Assembly: GCF_034377145.1 (NCBI RefSeq)
Contig: NZ_CP139709.1
Coordinates: 1-64,000 of the forward strand
Reading direction: 5' to 3'
DNA length: 64,000 nt
From: Sulfitobacter sp. OXR-159
GTDB lineage: Bacteria; Pseudomonadota; Alphaproteobacteria; Rhodobacterales; Rhodobacteraceae
In this document: positions 16,638-24,926 of the stretch, piece by piece
Numbering within the stretch: the first letter of the stretch is position 1
Layout of the letters: every line of letters starts with the position of its first letter
The notes under the pieces: model-generated
The model's database searches: none
The model's input: the letters and a program-made list of their open reading frames with translations, nothing else
What the model was told of the DNA's origin: nothing
Program-made: the position numbers and the translations under genes

Positions 16638-17687
16638 TTACCAGTCCGGCGTTCCTTTTTTCGGAGGGGTATCACGGCTTTTCAGTTCATCAAGAAGAAG
16701 TGCGCCAATTGCCGCAGGCAGGTTTGCTATGAACGCGTCATCAAGCGGAAACTGCGGCAACTTCTGCAACATCAGATCTATCACCGCCAAGGCCTGCAAC
16801 CGATCTCGTAGCGCCTTTCCGGCCTCGCGGTCGGGTAGTGACGCGACCCAGAGCTTGTGTGCGGCAAAGTGCCGTGGGTCAGGGCATATGAGAGGCGCTG
16901 GAAAGCCCCTTGCGTCAATCACGATGGTGTCGACCTCCGGGGCGTTCACAAGCCACTGTAGCCCGTCCAGCGGCACCGCTGTGATGTCGTCACTCTCAAG
17001 CGGCGCCGCACCTGGCATCTGTCGGTTGAACGGCCTTGGCAGCGGCCTAATGAACTCCACCATGTAACCGCTGTCATTTGTAAGTCTGTAACCATTGGGG
17101 CCATGGGGCCGGAACGTCTTGTCGACTTTTTCCTGAATAAGGCGGGTGATCCCCAGTGCCTCTTTTGTGTCAGCAATCAATCGCATTCGATTGCGGTCAT
17201 CGAGCAAGATGTCGATGTCTCCGGTCGCGGTCATTCCCTCTTCAAATAACACACCGGCGAGAGCCTCGTAGGCATAGAGCGCATTGGTGCCAACCACACG
17301 TGCGCCGTGGTTGCGACCGTGAATACGCATTTCGCGCAACACCCGCGCCGCTGTCTCTGGCAGACGTGTGTGCCGTAGGCCGCGTAAAATGGCCGCCTGA
17401 GTGTTCATTTGGTCACCGAGGCGGGCAAGCCTTTGTTCAATCCGCTGCTTGCCCTCATTAAACGCTGCTAAGACGGCTTCTGTCTCGGGTGTGCGTGGCC
17501 CCAATGACTTTCCTATCTTACCAATGCGACGATAGAGATAGGCTTTGCCGTTCCGGGTCTCCCAGTTCATACCGCCCATATAGCTGTGCCGCCGCGCATC
17601 CTCGGCGTCTATCCAAGCCTCCCAGTTTTGCGACTGGTTGATCCTCTCACGCACAGTGCGTTCGTCTAGGTCTTTGAAATTGTTCAT
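16638..17687 (-). CDS. Nucleotidyltransferase-fold protein (NTP_transf_8-like)
   Basis: The 349-residue product resembles the nucleotidyltransferase family PF12281. An N-terminal helical part contains AYLYRRIGKIGKSLGPRTPE. It is followed by the nucleotidyltransferase core with VVGTNALYAYEALAG and the acidic motif TATGDIDILLDDR, whose two Asp residues would bind metal. The C-terminal part (CPDPRHFAAHKLWVASLPDR) is also typical. Such proteins are often found on mobile islands beside TA genes, but their substrate is generally unknown. A second, unrelated nucleotidyltransferase-fold gene lies at 22548-23273. Confidence 0.75.
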   Translation of the reverse strand: MNNFKDLDERTVRERINQSQNWEAWIDAEDARRHSYMGGMNWETRNGKAYLYRRIGKIGKSLGPRTPETEAVLAAFNEGKQRIEQRLARLGDQMNTQAAILRGLRHTRLPETAARVLREMRIHGRNHGARVVGTNALYAYEALAGVLFEEGMTATGDIDILLDDRNRMRLIADTKEALGITRLIQEKVDKTFRPHGPNGYRLTNDSGYMVEFIRPLPRPFNRQMPGAAPLESDDITAVPLDGLQWLVNAPEVDTIVIDARGFPAPLICPDPRHFAAHKLWVASLPDREAGKALRDRLQALAVIDLMLQKLPQFPLDDAFIANLPAAIGALLLDELKSRDTPPKKGTPDW

Positions 17688-18024
17688 TTTGTTGTCGAGT
17701 TCAGAAGTTTTTGGTTGCGCGACAACAAACGTATTACTTTCAATGTGTTAGTGGAAGGTAATTCTGGGGGCTCGGACCGATCCGGTTGCGATATGCCGAA
17801 CGACTGATCTTTGTGGCTCATGTAGGGGTGACTTCGCCAGACGGCAGTAAGGGGCCGGCCCTTCATTCCAGCCTTAATGGCGAACGTTGATACATTCGCT
17901 GTTTGCTTACCGGGTTTTGACGATTTCGTGGCTTTACGGGTCGAAGAAATCTTCAAGTGCGTCTTTCGTTGTATTGTTGAGGTTGTAATACATTGTATTG
18001 CAACGCCAACAAAAGGACTTACCC
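17688..18024. other. Divergent intergenic region
   Basis: This region separates the minus-strand nucleotidyltransferase gene from the plus-strand parD-parE locus. I see no convincing gene. A 13-base palindrome near the right end is listed separately. Confidence 0.4.
17987..17999 (+). promoter_or_regulatory. Putative ParD operator
   Basis: AATACA-T-TGTATT is a perfect inverted repeat (6-base arms, 1-base spacer) 25 bases before the parD start. A further TGTATT lies at about 17970. Position fits TA autoregulation. Confidence 0.5.
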
Positions 18025-18311
18025 TTGGGCACCTCACCTTACTCAATTCGCCTTGACGATACGTTAAGGCAAGCGTTGGAGCGAGAGGCGGAGATCGAAG
18101 ATCGACCCCCCCCACCCAGCTTGCGGTGCGCGCCATTCGCGTGATGCTGGAAAACAAGGCTGCAAAGCGCGCAGCCATTGAGGGCGCTCTCGAACAGGCC
18201 GACCAAGGTAGGTTCATTTCGGCCGAGGCGATGAACGACTGGATTGATTCCTGGGACACTGAGAATGAGGTCTCCGCTCCGAAAGCGGACATTGCACCCA
18301 ACCGCGCATGA
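18025..18311 (+). pseudogene. ParD-like antitoxin with a frameshift in a C8 tract
   Basis: Translation from the TTG at 18025 (with AAGGA upstream) gives GTSPYSIRLDDTLRQAL and then REAEIEDR. The frame then shifts at a run of eight C bases (18106-18113) and resumes as QLAVRAIRVMLENKAAKRAA and so on, to a stop at 18311. With six C bases the frame would be continuous. The total length, 287 bases, is not a multiple of three. The stop overlaps the parE start (ATGA). The frameshift could be a real mutation, a slippage-controlled switch or a sequencing error. A shorter product starting at the GTG at 18126 would lack the DNA-binding part. Confidence 0.75.
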
Positions 18312-18589
18312 AGATCGTCTTCCTCGGAGATACGGCGCAAGACATCCAATGGTTCCGCTACTACTACCGTTCCGTCTTTCCTGAAGGTATCGCCAAGGCA
18401 CGCACCCACTTGAGAGCTATCCAGAAGGCACTGGCGGCCAATCCTTATGCCGGTCGCCCAAGCGATGCGCGGGATGGCGTGCGCGAACTGTCGATCTCTC
18501 GAACACCGTTCACGCTCATTTACCGCGTGGGACCGACCCAAATCGAAGTCCTGCGTTTTTGGGATACCAGGCAAGGTACAGGTTATTGA
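18308..18589 (+). CDS. parE: ParE/RelE-superfamily toxin
   Basis: The 93-residue product has the RelE/ParE fold pattern: an N-terminal strand MKIVFLGDTAQDIQWF, two helices rich in basic residues (GIAKARTHLRAIQKALAANP), then GVRELSISRTPFTLIYRV and the final strand IEVLRFWDTRQ. It overlaps the ParD-like stop codon. The frame is intact. If its antitoxin is truly frameshifted, the cell would need another source of neutralisation, or this toxin is poorly expressed because translation coupling is broken. Confidence 0.82.
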   Translation: MKIVFLGDTAQDIQWFRYYYRSVFPEGIAKARTHLRAIQKALAANPYAGRPSDARDGVRELSISRTPFTLIYRVGPTQIEVLRFWDTRQGTGY

Positions 18590-18652
18590 TAGAGCAAAAG
18601 CAGCGCAAAAGTGAGCTCCGGTTTCAACATTTGTCGTTAGGAGCTGGGCCCT

Positions 18653-19282
18653 TCATTCCCCCTTCTTGCTTTGACTAATTTTTTGAGCGTCAAACTTCTT
18701 CCAAACATCCATGCGGCCTTTCTGGCGTGCATCGGCAAGCCACAGTTTCTTGCGAATGCCTGCGATCTCATGGTGGCTATATTTGCCACCTGAGAACTTC
18801 GGCCAGTCGATAGCGAGCCCGAGCTTAACCATTTCCTCGGATAGGTCACGACCATCAGGAAGGAAGCACTTTGCGACTGTGCGGCCATAATCATCTTCAT
18901 CAGTGACTTCGGCGCGTATACTATGCCCCTTACACAGACGAACCATCGCCCACTTAGCCTTTTTGCCGTATGGGTGATGTAGTTCAGGTGCGTCTATTCC
19001 GAAAAGGCGTACCTGGGTCTTTTGAATGGTAATTGTGTCACCGTCTGTAATGTAAGCAGGCCCTTCCAGCACGCGCGGTAGCGTGACCGAGTGAGCGGTC
19101 GCTGCATCGAATACTTCGCGCCTTGTGGGCGTATTAGGCTGCGGCGCTTTTGTCTGCTCAGAAGAAGCAGAGGTGCTTTGAACTGACTTATAAGCAGATG
19201 TCTCTTTAACGGGGTGAGTGTTTGACTTGACCTTATGCCGGGAGGACGGTTTGAACAGCGCTCTAAAAAGAAATTTTAACAT
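18653..19282 (-). CDS. Staphylococcal-nuclease-like (thermonuclease family) protein
   Basis: The 209-residue product has a variable Ser/Thr-rich N-terminal region (about 1-70) and then a nuclease domain. Motifs are ITDGDTITIQ, VRLFGIDAPELHHPYG (Arg and Asp of the active site) and EVTDEDDYGRTVAKCFL (the second Arg region). The N-terminus MLKFLFRALFK is basic and hydrophobic and may be a weak membrane signal. Members degrade DNA or RNA, often outside the cytoplasm. It stands alone between parE and an IS5 element. Confidence 0.85.
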   Translation of the reverse strand: MLKFLFRALFKPSSRHKVKSNTHPVKETSAYKSVQSTSASSEQTKAPQPNTPTRREVFDAATAHSVTLPRVLEGPAYITDGDTITIQKTQVRLFGIDAPELHHPYGKKAKWAMVRLCKGHSIRAEVTDEDDYGRTVAKCFLPDGRDLSEEMVKLGLAIDWPKFSGGKYSHHEIAGIRKKLWLADARQKGRMDVWKKFDAQKISQSKKGE

Positions 19283-19398
19283 GGCTTAACTGTACGAGGC
19301 AGTGCTGCTGAGAGCAATTGAATTGGAAGTGGAGTAATAGTCAGCATCATCAGTCTTACATTGTTCTGCACACCCAACGATGGGATGGTTCGTCTTCA

Positions 19399-20688
19399 GG
19401 GCACCTCGATTATTGAACAATTTTTGGTAGTTTGGCGGCGCGGGCGGCCTGAAGCAGGATCGTGGCTTTCGTCTGGCAATTGGCAGAGCCTCGCAACCGC
19501 TGTATTGCGGCCTTCAAGCCTTGTTTGTCATGCTTTGACGCGTGATCGGTTCTTGGATCGCCCGGTATTCACGCCGGACACGGGTTGATGCGGCGCAGTT
19601 GAACGAGGCGTCGCATGTTATATGCGAGGTTCTTCATCCCGATCCTAGCCTTGGCTCGCACCAGACCAATGCTACGCACAAGGGTGCCACCCATGTCGTT
19701 GGTCTGTGCGCCGAATACATGTTCCACCCGGACCCGAACGGTGGATTTGGTCCGATTGCTGCCCTTGGCCTGATCTGTGAGAGGTTTGCCGCGTTTCCCC
19801 TTACGGTGGATGTGACTTTTCAGCTTCCGCGCGCGCAATTTCGCCTCCGTCTCCTCGGACCGATAGGCCGCATCCGCCCACACACCGGAGCCGGTATTGC
19901 CTCGCATCAGCAGGTGATCCACCGCTTGACTGTCATGCAGCGCGGCATCGCTGACGTGATAGCGCCGGACCAGCTTGTGCTTTCGGTCGACGTTCACATG
20001 GTTCTTGTAGCCGTAATGGCTCTTGCCGTGCTTTTTCGTCCAGCGCGCGTCCACGTCCTTCTGGCTGCGCTTGGCGGGCTTGTTTTCCCAATGCTCGGGG
20101 TTCTCGCCCTTCTTGATTGACGCGTTCTCGTCGCGCGTGTTGTGATTGCGCGGCACCGCCACAATAGAGGCATCAAGAATTTGCCCACCCCGAGCGATAT
20201 ACCCCTGCCGCGCCAAATACCCGTCAAATTGACGAAACAGCTCTTCCACCTTGCCCGCCTGCGCCAGCGCATCGCGATACAGCCACACCGTCTTTGCATC
20301 CGGCACCTGGTCCGCAAGGCTAAGTCCCAGAAACCTCATAAAGGACAGCCGGTCACGGACCTGATATTCGATCTGATCGTCCGACAGGTTGTAGAGTGCG
20401 CTCAGCACCAGCGTCTTGAACATCAGCACAGTGTCCATCGGCTTGCGGCCTGCGCGCGACTTGCGCTCCGCATCAGGCTTGCGCCAAACCTCATCCAAAA
20501 TAGAACGAAACTCCTCCCACGGCACGACCGCATCGATCTCAACCAATGGGTCCTTCTTCGCGTCAAGGCTCGCATAGCGGTCGGAAAGATCAAAGAAACC
20601 CATCTGCGTCATTGCCGTCTCCCTTGTGCCGGTTCGTCCCATCAAAGATAACGCAGCACCGGGGTTGGGGCAATTTTTAGAGGTGCCC
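19399..20688 (-). mobile_element. IS5-family element (1,290 bp)
   Basis: The ends are short inverted repeats (left GGGCACCTCGATTATTG, complement of the right end GGGCACCTCTAAAAATTG). They are flanked by a 4-base duplication TTCA (19395-19398 and 20689-20692), as expected for IS5. The single transposase gene reads on the minus strand and leaves about 170 non-coding bases at its 3' side. Confidence 0.85.
19569..20612 (-). CDS. IS5-family transposase
   Basis: The product (347 residues from the ATG at 20612) starts MTQMGFFDLSDRYASLDAKK and has the IS5 layout. A long N-terminal region contains FKTLVLSALYNLSDDQIEYQ. The DDE core has GGQILDASIVAVPRN (first Asp), GVWADAAYRSEETEA (second Asp) and VRVEHVFGAQ (Glu). 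AGGGAGA sits correctly before 20612, so the longer start at 20645 is less likely. The gene appears intact. Confidence 0.95.
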   Translation of the reverse strand: MTQMGFFDLSDRYASLDAKKDPLVEIDAVVPWEEFRSILDEVWRKPDAERKSRAGRKPMDTVLMFKTLVLSALYNLSDDQIEYQVRDRLSFMRFLGLSLADQVPDAKTVWLYRDALAQAGKVEELFRQFDGYLARQGYIARGGQILDASIVAVPRNHNTRDENASIKKGENPEHWENKPAKRSQKDVDARWTKKHGKSHYGYKNHVNVDRKHKLVRRYHVSDAALHDSQAVDHLLMRGNTGSGVWADAAYRSEETEAKLRARKLKSHIHRKGKRGKPLTDQAKGSNRTKSTVRVRVEHVFGAQTNDMGGTLVRSIGLVRAKARIGMKNLAYNMRRLVQLRRINPCPA

Positions 20689-20692
20689 TTCA

Positions 20693-21020
20693 GTCAAAGT
20701 CCGGAATGACTGGCAGAATCGTCCTGCCTGCTTGCCGACTGAGAGGTAGGCAAGCTTTTGTTCTCCGACAGGATTTTGTCTTGATCTTCCGCCATGAGGG
20801 GCAAGCTGGTGGGAAGTTCGAACTTCCCGCGGCGGGCGCAGATTCTCGCCCGGATGGTTTCGCCATTGGCCCGACGGATAAAATGAACCCTCGCAGCCCA
20901 TTAGTCGCAAAATGGATAGCGCAACGGGTTGCGGGCACTTATTTCGATTAAAATTATCATAGTCAGTTCGTCTTAAGCCTGCGCCTATTGTGATGCCAAA
21001 ACGAGCAGAGGAAGCCGGGT
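20693..21020. other. Gap to the right of the IS5 element
   Basis: Open frames on both strands here show no family signature. I see no RNA gene or clear terminator. The last bases include the ribosome binding site (GAGGAAG) of the next gene. Confidence 0.35.
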
Positions 21021-21923
21021 ATGGACAGTTTTAACGCTCCCCGCGGTGCTGAGACAGCAGATGTGAAAGCAATGCGTGATAAGGCCAAGCACACATTGAT
21101 ACATCTGATTGCTGTGATGGAAGCGGAGTTCTTAGCGCCAGAACGGCTGCAGCATCTGCCCGAACATGCGCGCCCTGAGCAAGCTCTTAGGGATATCCCA
21201 CCAAACTGGTTTTCAAAACCTCTAGCCGGGGTGGACTGGCGCGCTTTAGTGGCAGAAGCGCGCGGCGAGATCGAAAGCTATGATGAGCTCCTCTTTTGCT
21301 TGCATGCCGTGCGGGAGTTTAAATCCCAAGTAGCCGCACTGAACCCGTGGTCGAGCGCAGGTAGGGATGGGGTACTCTCACCTATACATTTCAAGGAGCA
21401 GATGCTGAGCGAGATGCAAAGGCTGCAGGCGACCATTGCGATGATCGCACTGGGATGTGACGCTTTGCCAGTCGCGGCGCCTCTTCCAAGAAGAGAGCAA
21501 GATGAGCCTATGCTGTCGGGTTTGCGGGGGCCTTATGCTTATCAGTTTAGGGGCTCTGTGACGGAAGCGTTTATCAAGAGTTGGAGGTGGGAGGATACTC
21601 TGCTCGCGGCATCTGAAAGCTACGGCTCAGGCTATACCCCGCAGCTGTTGGTTTTTGAGGATGTCGGCTCCTCAGTGGTTGCACGCTTAGAGAAGTCTTA
21701 CGCAAAGTTTGGCGGTAGTGTTTTCTGCAGTGAGGCGGCGTGGGAGCATGTCGCTGCGGGATCCGGTGGGAATATACAGTGTTTCATAGCTCGTCACTGT
21801 CGCGATCCGTTTGCGCTGGTGCCTGCTATACGCCCTGCGCCCCTCTGGGAAGGAAAGCCGGAGGTTGGGCCTTATTCTGAGCGCCTGTCTTGGGTAAAAT
21901 CAGCCATCCAAGGCCGCTGCTGA
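21021..21923 (+). CDS. Hypothetical protein, 300 residues
   Basis: I do not recognise this protein. GAGGAAG precedes the ATG at the right distance, and the frame is long and uninterrupted. The N-terminal third is helical (KHTLIHLIAVMEAEFLAPE). The middle has LHAVREFKSQVAAL and LQATIAMIALGCDALPVA. The C-terminal third mixes strands and helices. There is no signal peptide and no obvious membrane segment. The neighbours are mobile DNA, so it may be a cargo gene of unknown role. Confidence 0.65.
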   Translation: MDSFNAPRGAETADVKAMRDKAKHTLIHLIAVMEAEFLAPERLQHLPEHARPEQALRDIPPNWFSKPLAGVDWRALVAEARGEIESYDELLFCLHAVREFKSQVAALNPWSSAGRDGVLSPIHFKEQMLSEMQRLQATIAMIALGCDALPVAAPLPRREQDEPMLSGLRGPYAYQFRGSVTEAFIKSWRWEDTLLAASESYGSGYTPQLLVFEDVGSSVVARLEKSYAKFGGSVFCSEAAWEHVAAGSGGNIQCFIARHCRDPFALVPAIRPAPLWEGKPEVGPYSERLSWVKSAIQGRC

Positions 21924-22084
21924 ATGTGGCGAGCTTGTTTGACCTGTTCTGGAGTTTGCGCCGATGATTTTGGATCGTGCGGATGGGCGGGAATGCCAGA
22001 GCTATGACCGGGGGCGGTTTTTTCCATCAGTCTCGCGTTGCGCGCTGTGGTGGTACAAAAGTATAGTAGGGATGGTCGCGCTGC

Positions 22085-22280
22085 GCGATATGCTTCGAGC
22101 ACTTCGTGGTCGGCAGCAAGCCAGGCACGCGCGTGGCCTCAGGCTGCTACCACATCCAGAATGTGAACTCGCTCCATGTACACTACAAGAGGTTCATGAA
22201 GCCCTTGGGCGGACCGGTGACTAAGAACCTCAGCGGCTACATCCGCTGGTCGTCGTGGACCTTACGCTCGGAGAAACTTT
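22085..22280 (+). pseudogene. Transposase C-terminal fragment (IS1595/ISXO2-like)
   Basis: One frame reads YHIQNVNSLHVHYKRFMKP and GGPVTKNLSGYIRW. It resembles the end of IS1595-type transposases, where a conserved IQNVNxxH...KG.ATKNL.GY pattern occurs. The frame upstream is broken, and no catalytic Asp is preserved. Confidence 0.5.
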
Positions 22281-22344
22281 GCAACTCCCGTAAAGTTACC
22301 TATATTTAGTGAGTATGGGTGATCGTGAACCACTCGAGGATGCT

Positions 22345-22551
22345 ATGAACGTCAGATTGAGCACATACCCGCAGCTCCGCCAACTATGCTGGAATCGCCC
22401 CGCTGACGCAGTTGTGGACGGCGAAACTGCGCTGGCGCTCTATGAGCGCAACTGGCGTTTTGTCGATCAAGATGCAATCATACCACGCGAACAGAAGCTT
22501 CTGGATCGCCTTGTTGCTGAGTACGGCAACGGGCACTTTTTGGCCGCTTGA
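22345..22551 (+). CDS. Small protein paired with the AbiEii-like gene
   Basis: The 68-residue product starts MNVRLSTYPQLRQLCWNRPA and has EALALYERNWR-like helical character (its ALALYERNWRFVD stretch). GAGGA lies four bases before the ATG; a GTG at 22309 gives a longer form. The stop overlaps the TTG start of the nucleotidyltransferase gene, so the two are coupled. In this family context the small upstream gene is probably the partner or antitoxin, but I see no DNA-binding motif. Confidence 0.6.
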   Translation: MNVRLSTYPQLRQLCWNRPADAVVDGETALALYERNWRFVDQDAIIPREQKLLDRLVAEYGNGHFLAA

Positions 22552-23273
22552 GCGCTAAGCCGCAGGGTGCGGACTTGTTCCAGCGTAAACACCATAACGA
22601 TATCCTTAACGCTCTCCGGTGCCTCGATGGCGATTTGCTACTCGATGCCGAATGTTATTTCGGCGGTGGCACGGCGATTGTCCTCAACCTTGGTGAGTAT
22701 CGTGAGAGCGTGGACATCGATTTCCTCTGCGCTTCTAAGGAGGGATATCGCAAGCTGCGCCAAGCTCTCTGGGGTACGTCTGACATAACCGGCCTCCTGC
22801 TCCCAGATGCAGAATTACAAACATTGCGTGATGTTAGAGTTGATCAATACGGCATCCGCACTCTGATCGACGCGGCGGATGTATCAATCAAATTTGAGAT
22901 CGTCCGCGAGGCACGGATCCAGCTTGCCGGTGAAATGGATGATCGCTTGGGCGTCCCTGTCTTGACGCGGAGCTGTATGTATGCGGAGAAACTGCTCGCG
23001 AATGCTGATCGCTGGGCAGACAAGGCGGTTCTCAACCGTGACATTCTCGATTTGTCGATGATGATCGCGCGTTGGGGGCCGATCCCTGGCGAAGCGTGGG
23101 ATATCGCCGAAGGCGCCTACGGCGACACCGCGCGCAAAGCCTACGATAAAGCAATCACACGCATCCGCGACACTGTTTGGCTAAATAAGTGCATGGCCGA
23201 CATGGATATGGAGCCTGATCTTGAAGGCGAGATACTTGCCCTTCATGGCGGCCCCCTAGATGAGGATGCGTGA
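22548..23273 (+). CDS. AbiEii/AbiGii-like nucleotidyltransferase (putative type IV toxin)
   Basis: The 241-residue product has the AbiEii pattern. A helix is followed by ECYFGGGTAIVLNLGEYRESVDIDFLC, in which GGGTAIVL, the central Arg and the D-x-D pair form the nucleotidyltransferase core. Later come KFEIVREARIQLAG and the helical motif CMYAEKLLANADRWADKAVLNRDILDL, typical of the family. Known AbiEii proteins are toxins that modify tRNA and can act in phage defence. The start is TTG, overlapping the previous stop. Confidence 0.82.
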   Translation: MSAKPQGADLFQRKHHNDILNALRCLDGDLLLDAECYFGGGTAIVLNLGEYRESVDIDFLCASKEGYRKLRQALWGTSDITGLLLPDAELQTLRDVRVDQYGIRTLIDAADVSIKFEIVREARIQLAGEMDDRLGVPVLTRSCMYAEKLLANADRWADKAVLNRDILDLSMMIARWGPIPGEAWDIAEGAYGDTARKAYDKAITRIRDTVWLNKCMADMDMEPDLEGEILALHGGPLDEDA

Positions 23274-23688
23274 TGAATTCGTGAGAGCGCCATTGCCCTC
23301 GTGGTTTAGTTTGTCCCTTCTTGTATGATCAGGCCAATTTTAGTCCTCCTTAAGCCCATATTGGCACATACCGTCGCGCAGGATCTCGTAGGTGCAGAAA
23401 GGCGGTGCAGGTAATCGCGGCCCTCTCCGGACATTCACCCGCAGGACCAACGCTGCAGAGCAGCTTACCCGAACTGGTCATAGTTCATGCCCCAGCATTT
23501 TGACGGTCCGATGGGCATTGTTGTCTGGAACTTCCGTCCGGTATCCCTTTGCGTAATCGATGATTGCGTCAATTCTTTGCTTGTTAACCGGCTGTGGAAC
23601 GTGCTGGAGCCCGGCTGCGATCTGGAGTGGTGTTTTCGTCGACCCGATAACTTGTCGGTTGACAATTTAATAGGGTGGAATATCTTCA
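23274..23688. other. Gap between the AbiEii-like gene and the next TA-like pair
   Basis: No supported gene. Near the right end TTGTC-GGTT-GACAA (23653-23666) is an inverted repeat that includes a TTGACA box about 25 bases before the next gene. It may be its promoter or operator. Confidence 0.4.
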
Positions 23689-23958
23689 GTGCCAAGGAAG
23701 AAGCACACGTCGAAAGAAATTGAAGCTGTCGTCCAAGAGCTGGAAGCTCTCGGATGGGATCTGATTGAAGGCAGAGGGCACGTTTGGGGGATTCTCCGCT
23801 GCCCTGCCAACGATAAGGAGTGCCGCTGCGGTACATTCTGCAACATGTCGTTGTGGTCCACACCCAAAAACCCGCAGCAGCACGCGAAGAAGGTTAGGCA
23901 GAAGGCCCTGTCCTGCGTGAGGCTTGAGAAGAAAGACGAAGGGAAAGCCGATGGCTGA
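23689..23958 (+). CDS. HicA-like small protein (putative toxin)
   Basis: The 89-residue product starts MPRKKHTSKEIEAVVQELEALGWDL and continues GRGHVWGILRCPAND, which recalls the small dsRBD-like fold of HicA, where a His follows the first strand. Cys residues in CPANDKECRCGTFC could bind metal. The start is GTG. The frame overlaps the next gene by eight bases. The pairing with a DNA-binding partner supports a TA-type module, but assignment to HicA is tentative. Confidence 0.6.
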   Translation: MPRKKHTSKEIEAVVQELEALGWDLIEGRGHVWGILRCPANDKECRCGTFCNMSLWSTPKNPQQHAKKVRQKALSCVRLEKKDEGKADG

Positions 23959-24514
23959 AGAATTCGAATTCGAACTGGTCTTCGCGCTCCCCGAAGGAGA
24001 GCACGAGGCATTTGCCCTGTCCGACGCCGTCTTCGAGGCCGGCTTTGAAGATGCCCTTGTGGGCACGGGCCAACCTGGCCTGATCGGCGTGGAGCTGGAG
24101 GTTGAAGGGAACGACGCAGAGGTCGTGATTCTTGATGCTGCGCGGGCACTGATCAAGGCGCTGCCGCAAGGCACTATCCTGCGCGAGGTTCGCCCTGATC
24201 TGGTAAGTTTGGCCGACGTGGCGGAAAAGCTGGAGGTCAAGCGTCAGGCCCTTCAGCAGCGCAAGATGCCACTGCCGGTCTCTGGCGGGCTCTACCGCAT
24301 CGATGAGATGGTCGCCGCCGTGATGGAGGCTTCGAAGCCCAAAAAGGGCCAAAGGCGCGCGCGCATGAACATTGATGCAGCGTCGAAGTGGTTCCGGGCT
24401 GGAATGGCCGCACGCAAGGTGAATGCACAGCTGACGATGTGCGAGATTGATCCAGCGACAATCGAACGATCGCCGCGGTCGGAGGGGGAGGAGCCCGTCT
24501 TCCTGCGTCCATGA
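23951..24514 (+). CDS. DNA-binding partner protein (putative antitoxin)
   Basis: The 187-residue product begins MAEEFEFELVFALPEGEHEA. Its N-terminal domain (FALSDAVFEAGFEDALVGTG) is shared with proteins found beside small HicA-like genes. The middle contains a helix-turn-helix in LVSLADVAEKLEVKRQALQQRK, suited to DNA binding and autoregulation. The ATG at 23951 lies inside the end of the previous gene, so the pair is coupled. Role as antitoxin is inferred from layout. Confidence 0.65.
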   Translation: MAEEFEFELVFALPEGEHEAFALSDAVFEAGFEDALVGTGQPGLIGVELEVEGNDAEVVILDAARALIKALPQGTILREVRPDLVSLADVAEKLEVKRQALQQRKMPLPVSGGLYRIDEMVAAVMEASKPKKGQRRARMNIDAASKWFRAGMAARKVNAQLTMCEIDPATIERSPRSEGEEPVFLRP

Positions 24515-24616
24515 CCAAGGCCGGCCCTTGGGATCCAGCCCCTGTCGGTAAATGTTGATAGGTTTCTTTTGGATAAGATGCGTCGGACTGAGAGCTGGAG
24601 GTTCTGCTGCTATTCG

Positions 24617-24915
24617 CTAAAACCCAGAAGCCAAGAGATCAATGGCAGCAACGATCTCGTAGCGCCAAACCGACGCATCACCAATGACAGAGCCGATTTG
24701 TGCGCCTAGAATGGCAACCAATTGCGACATGATTATGATGTGCGGGACGCCGTCCAGATGAGTGGGAGCATGCAGTTTTGGAGTTAGTGCCCCTCATTCG
24801 GAGCGAGGGAAGGCCGGAGCACAGAGAATGTAGGGGTCTCAATGCCGAGGTCCGTCTGAACACGACACACGATTTCGTTGCCATCGCGCATACGGTGAAT
24901 GTTTCCTTGTATCAT
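24617..24915 (-). pseudogene. ccdB: CcdB-like toxin, inactivated
   Basis: The minus strand from 24915 reads GNIHRMRDGNEIVCRVQTDL (CcdB-like) and then loses frame near TP-F. The second frame continues CAPAFPRSE, meets a TGA where Trp is expected, and goes on GALTPKLHAP, then HIIIMSQLVAILGAQIGSVI and WRYEIVAAIDLLASGF to a normal stop. The protein is thus broken by one frameshift and one nonsense change. Total length (299 bases) is not a multiple of three. It starts 11 bases after the ccdA-like stop. Confidence 0.82.
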
Positions 24916-24926
24916 ATTTCTTTTGC

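Noticed and set aside
17688..18574. Long minus-strand frame crossing the parD-parE locus
   Set aside because: It overlaps the well-supported parE gene on the other strand and has no domain.
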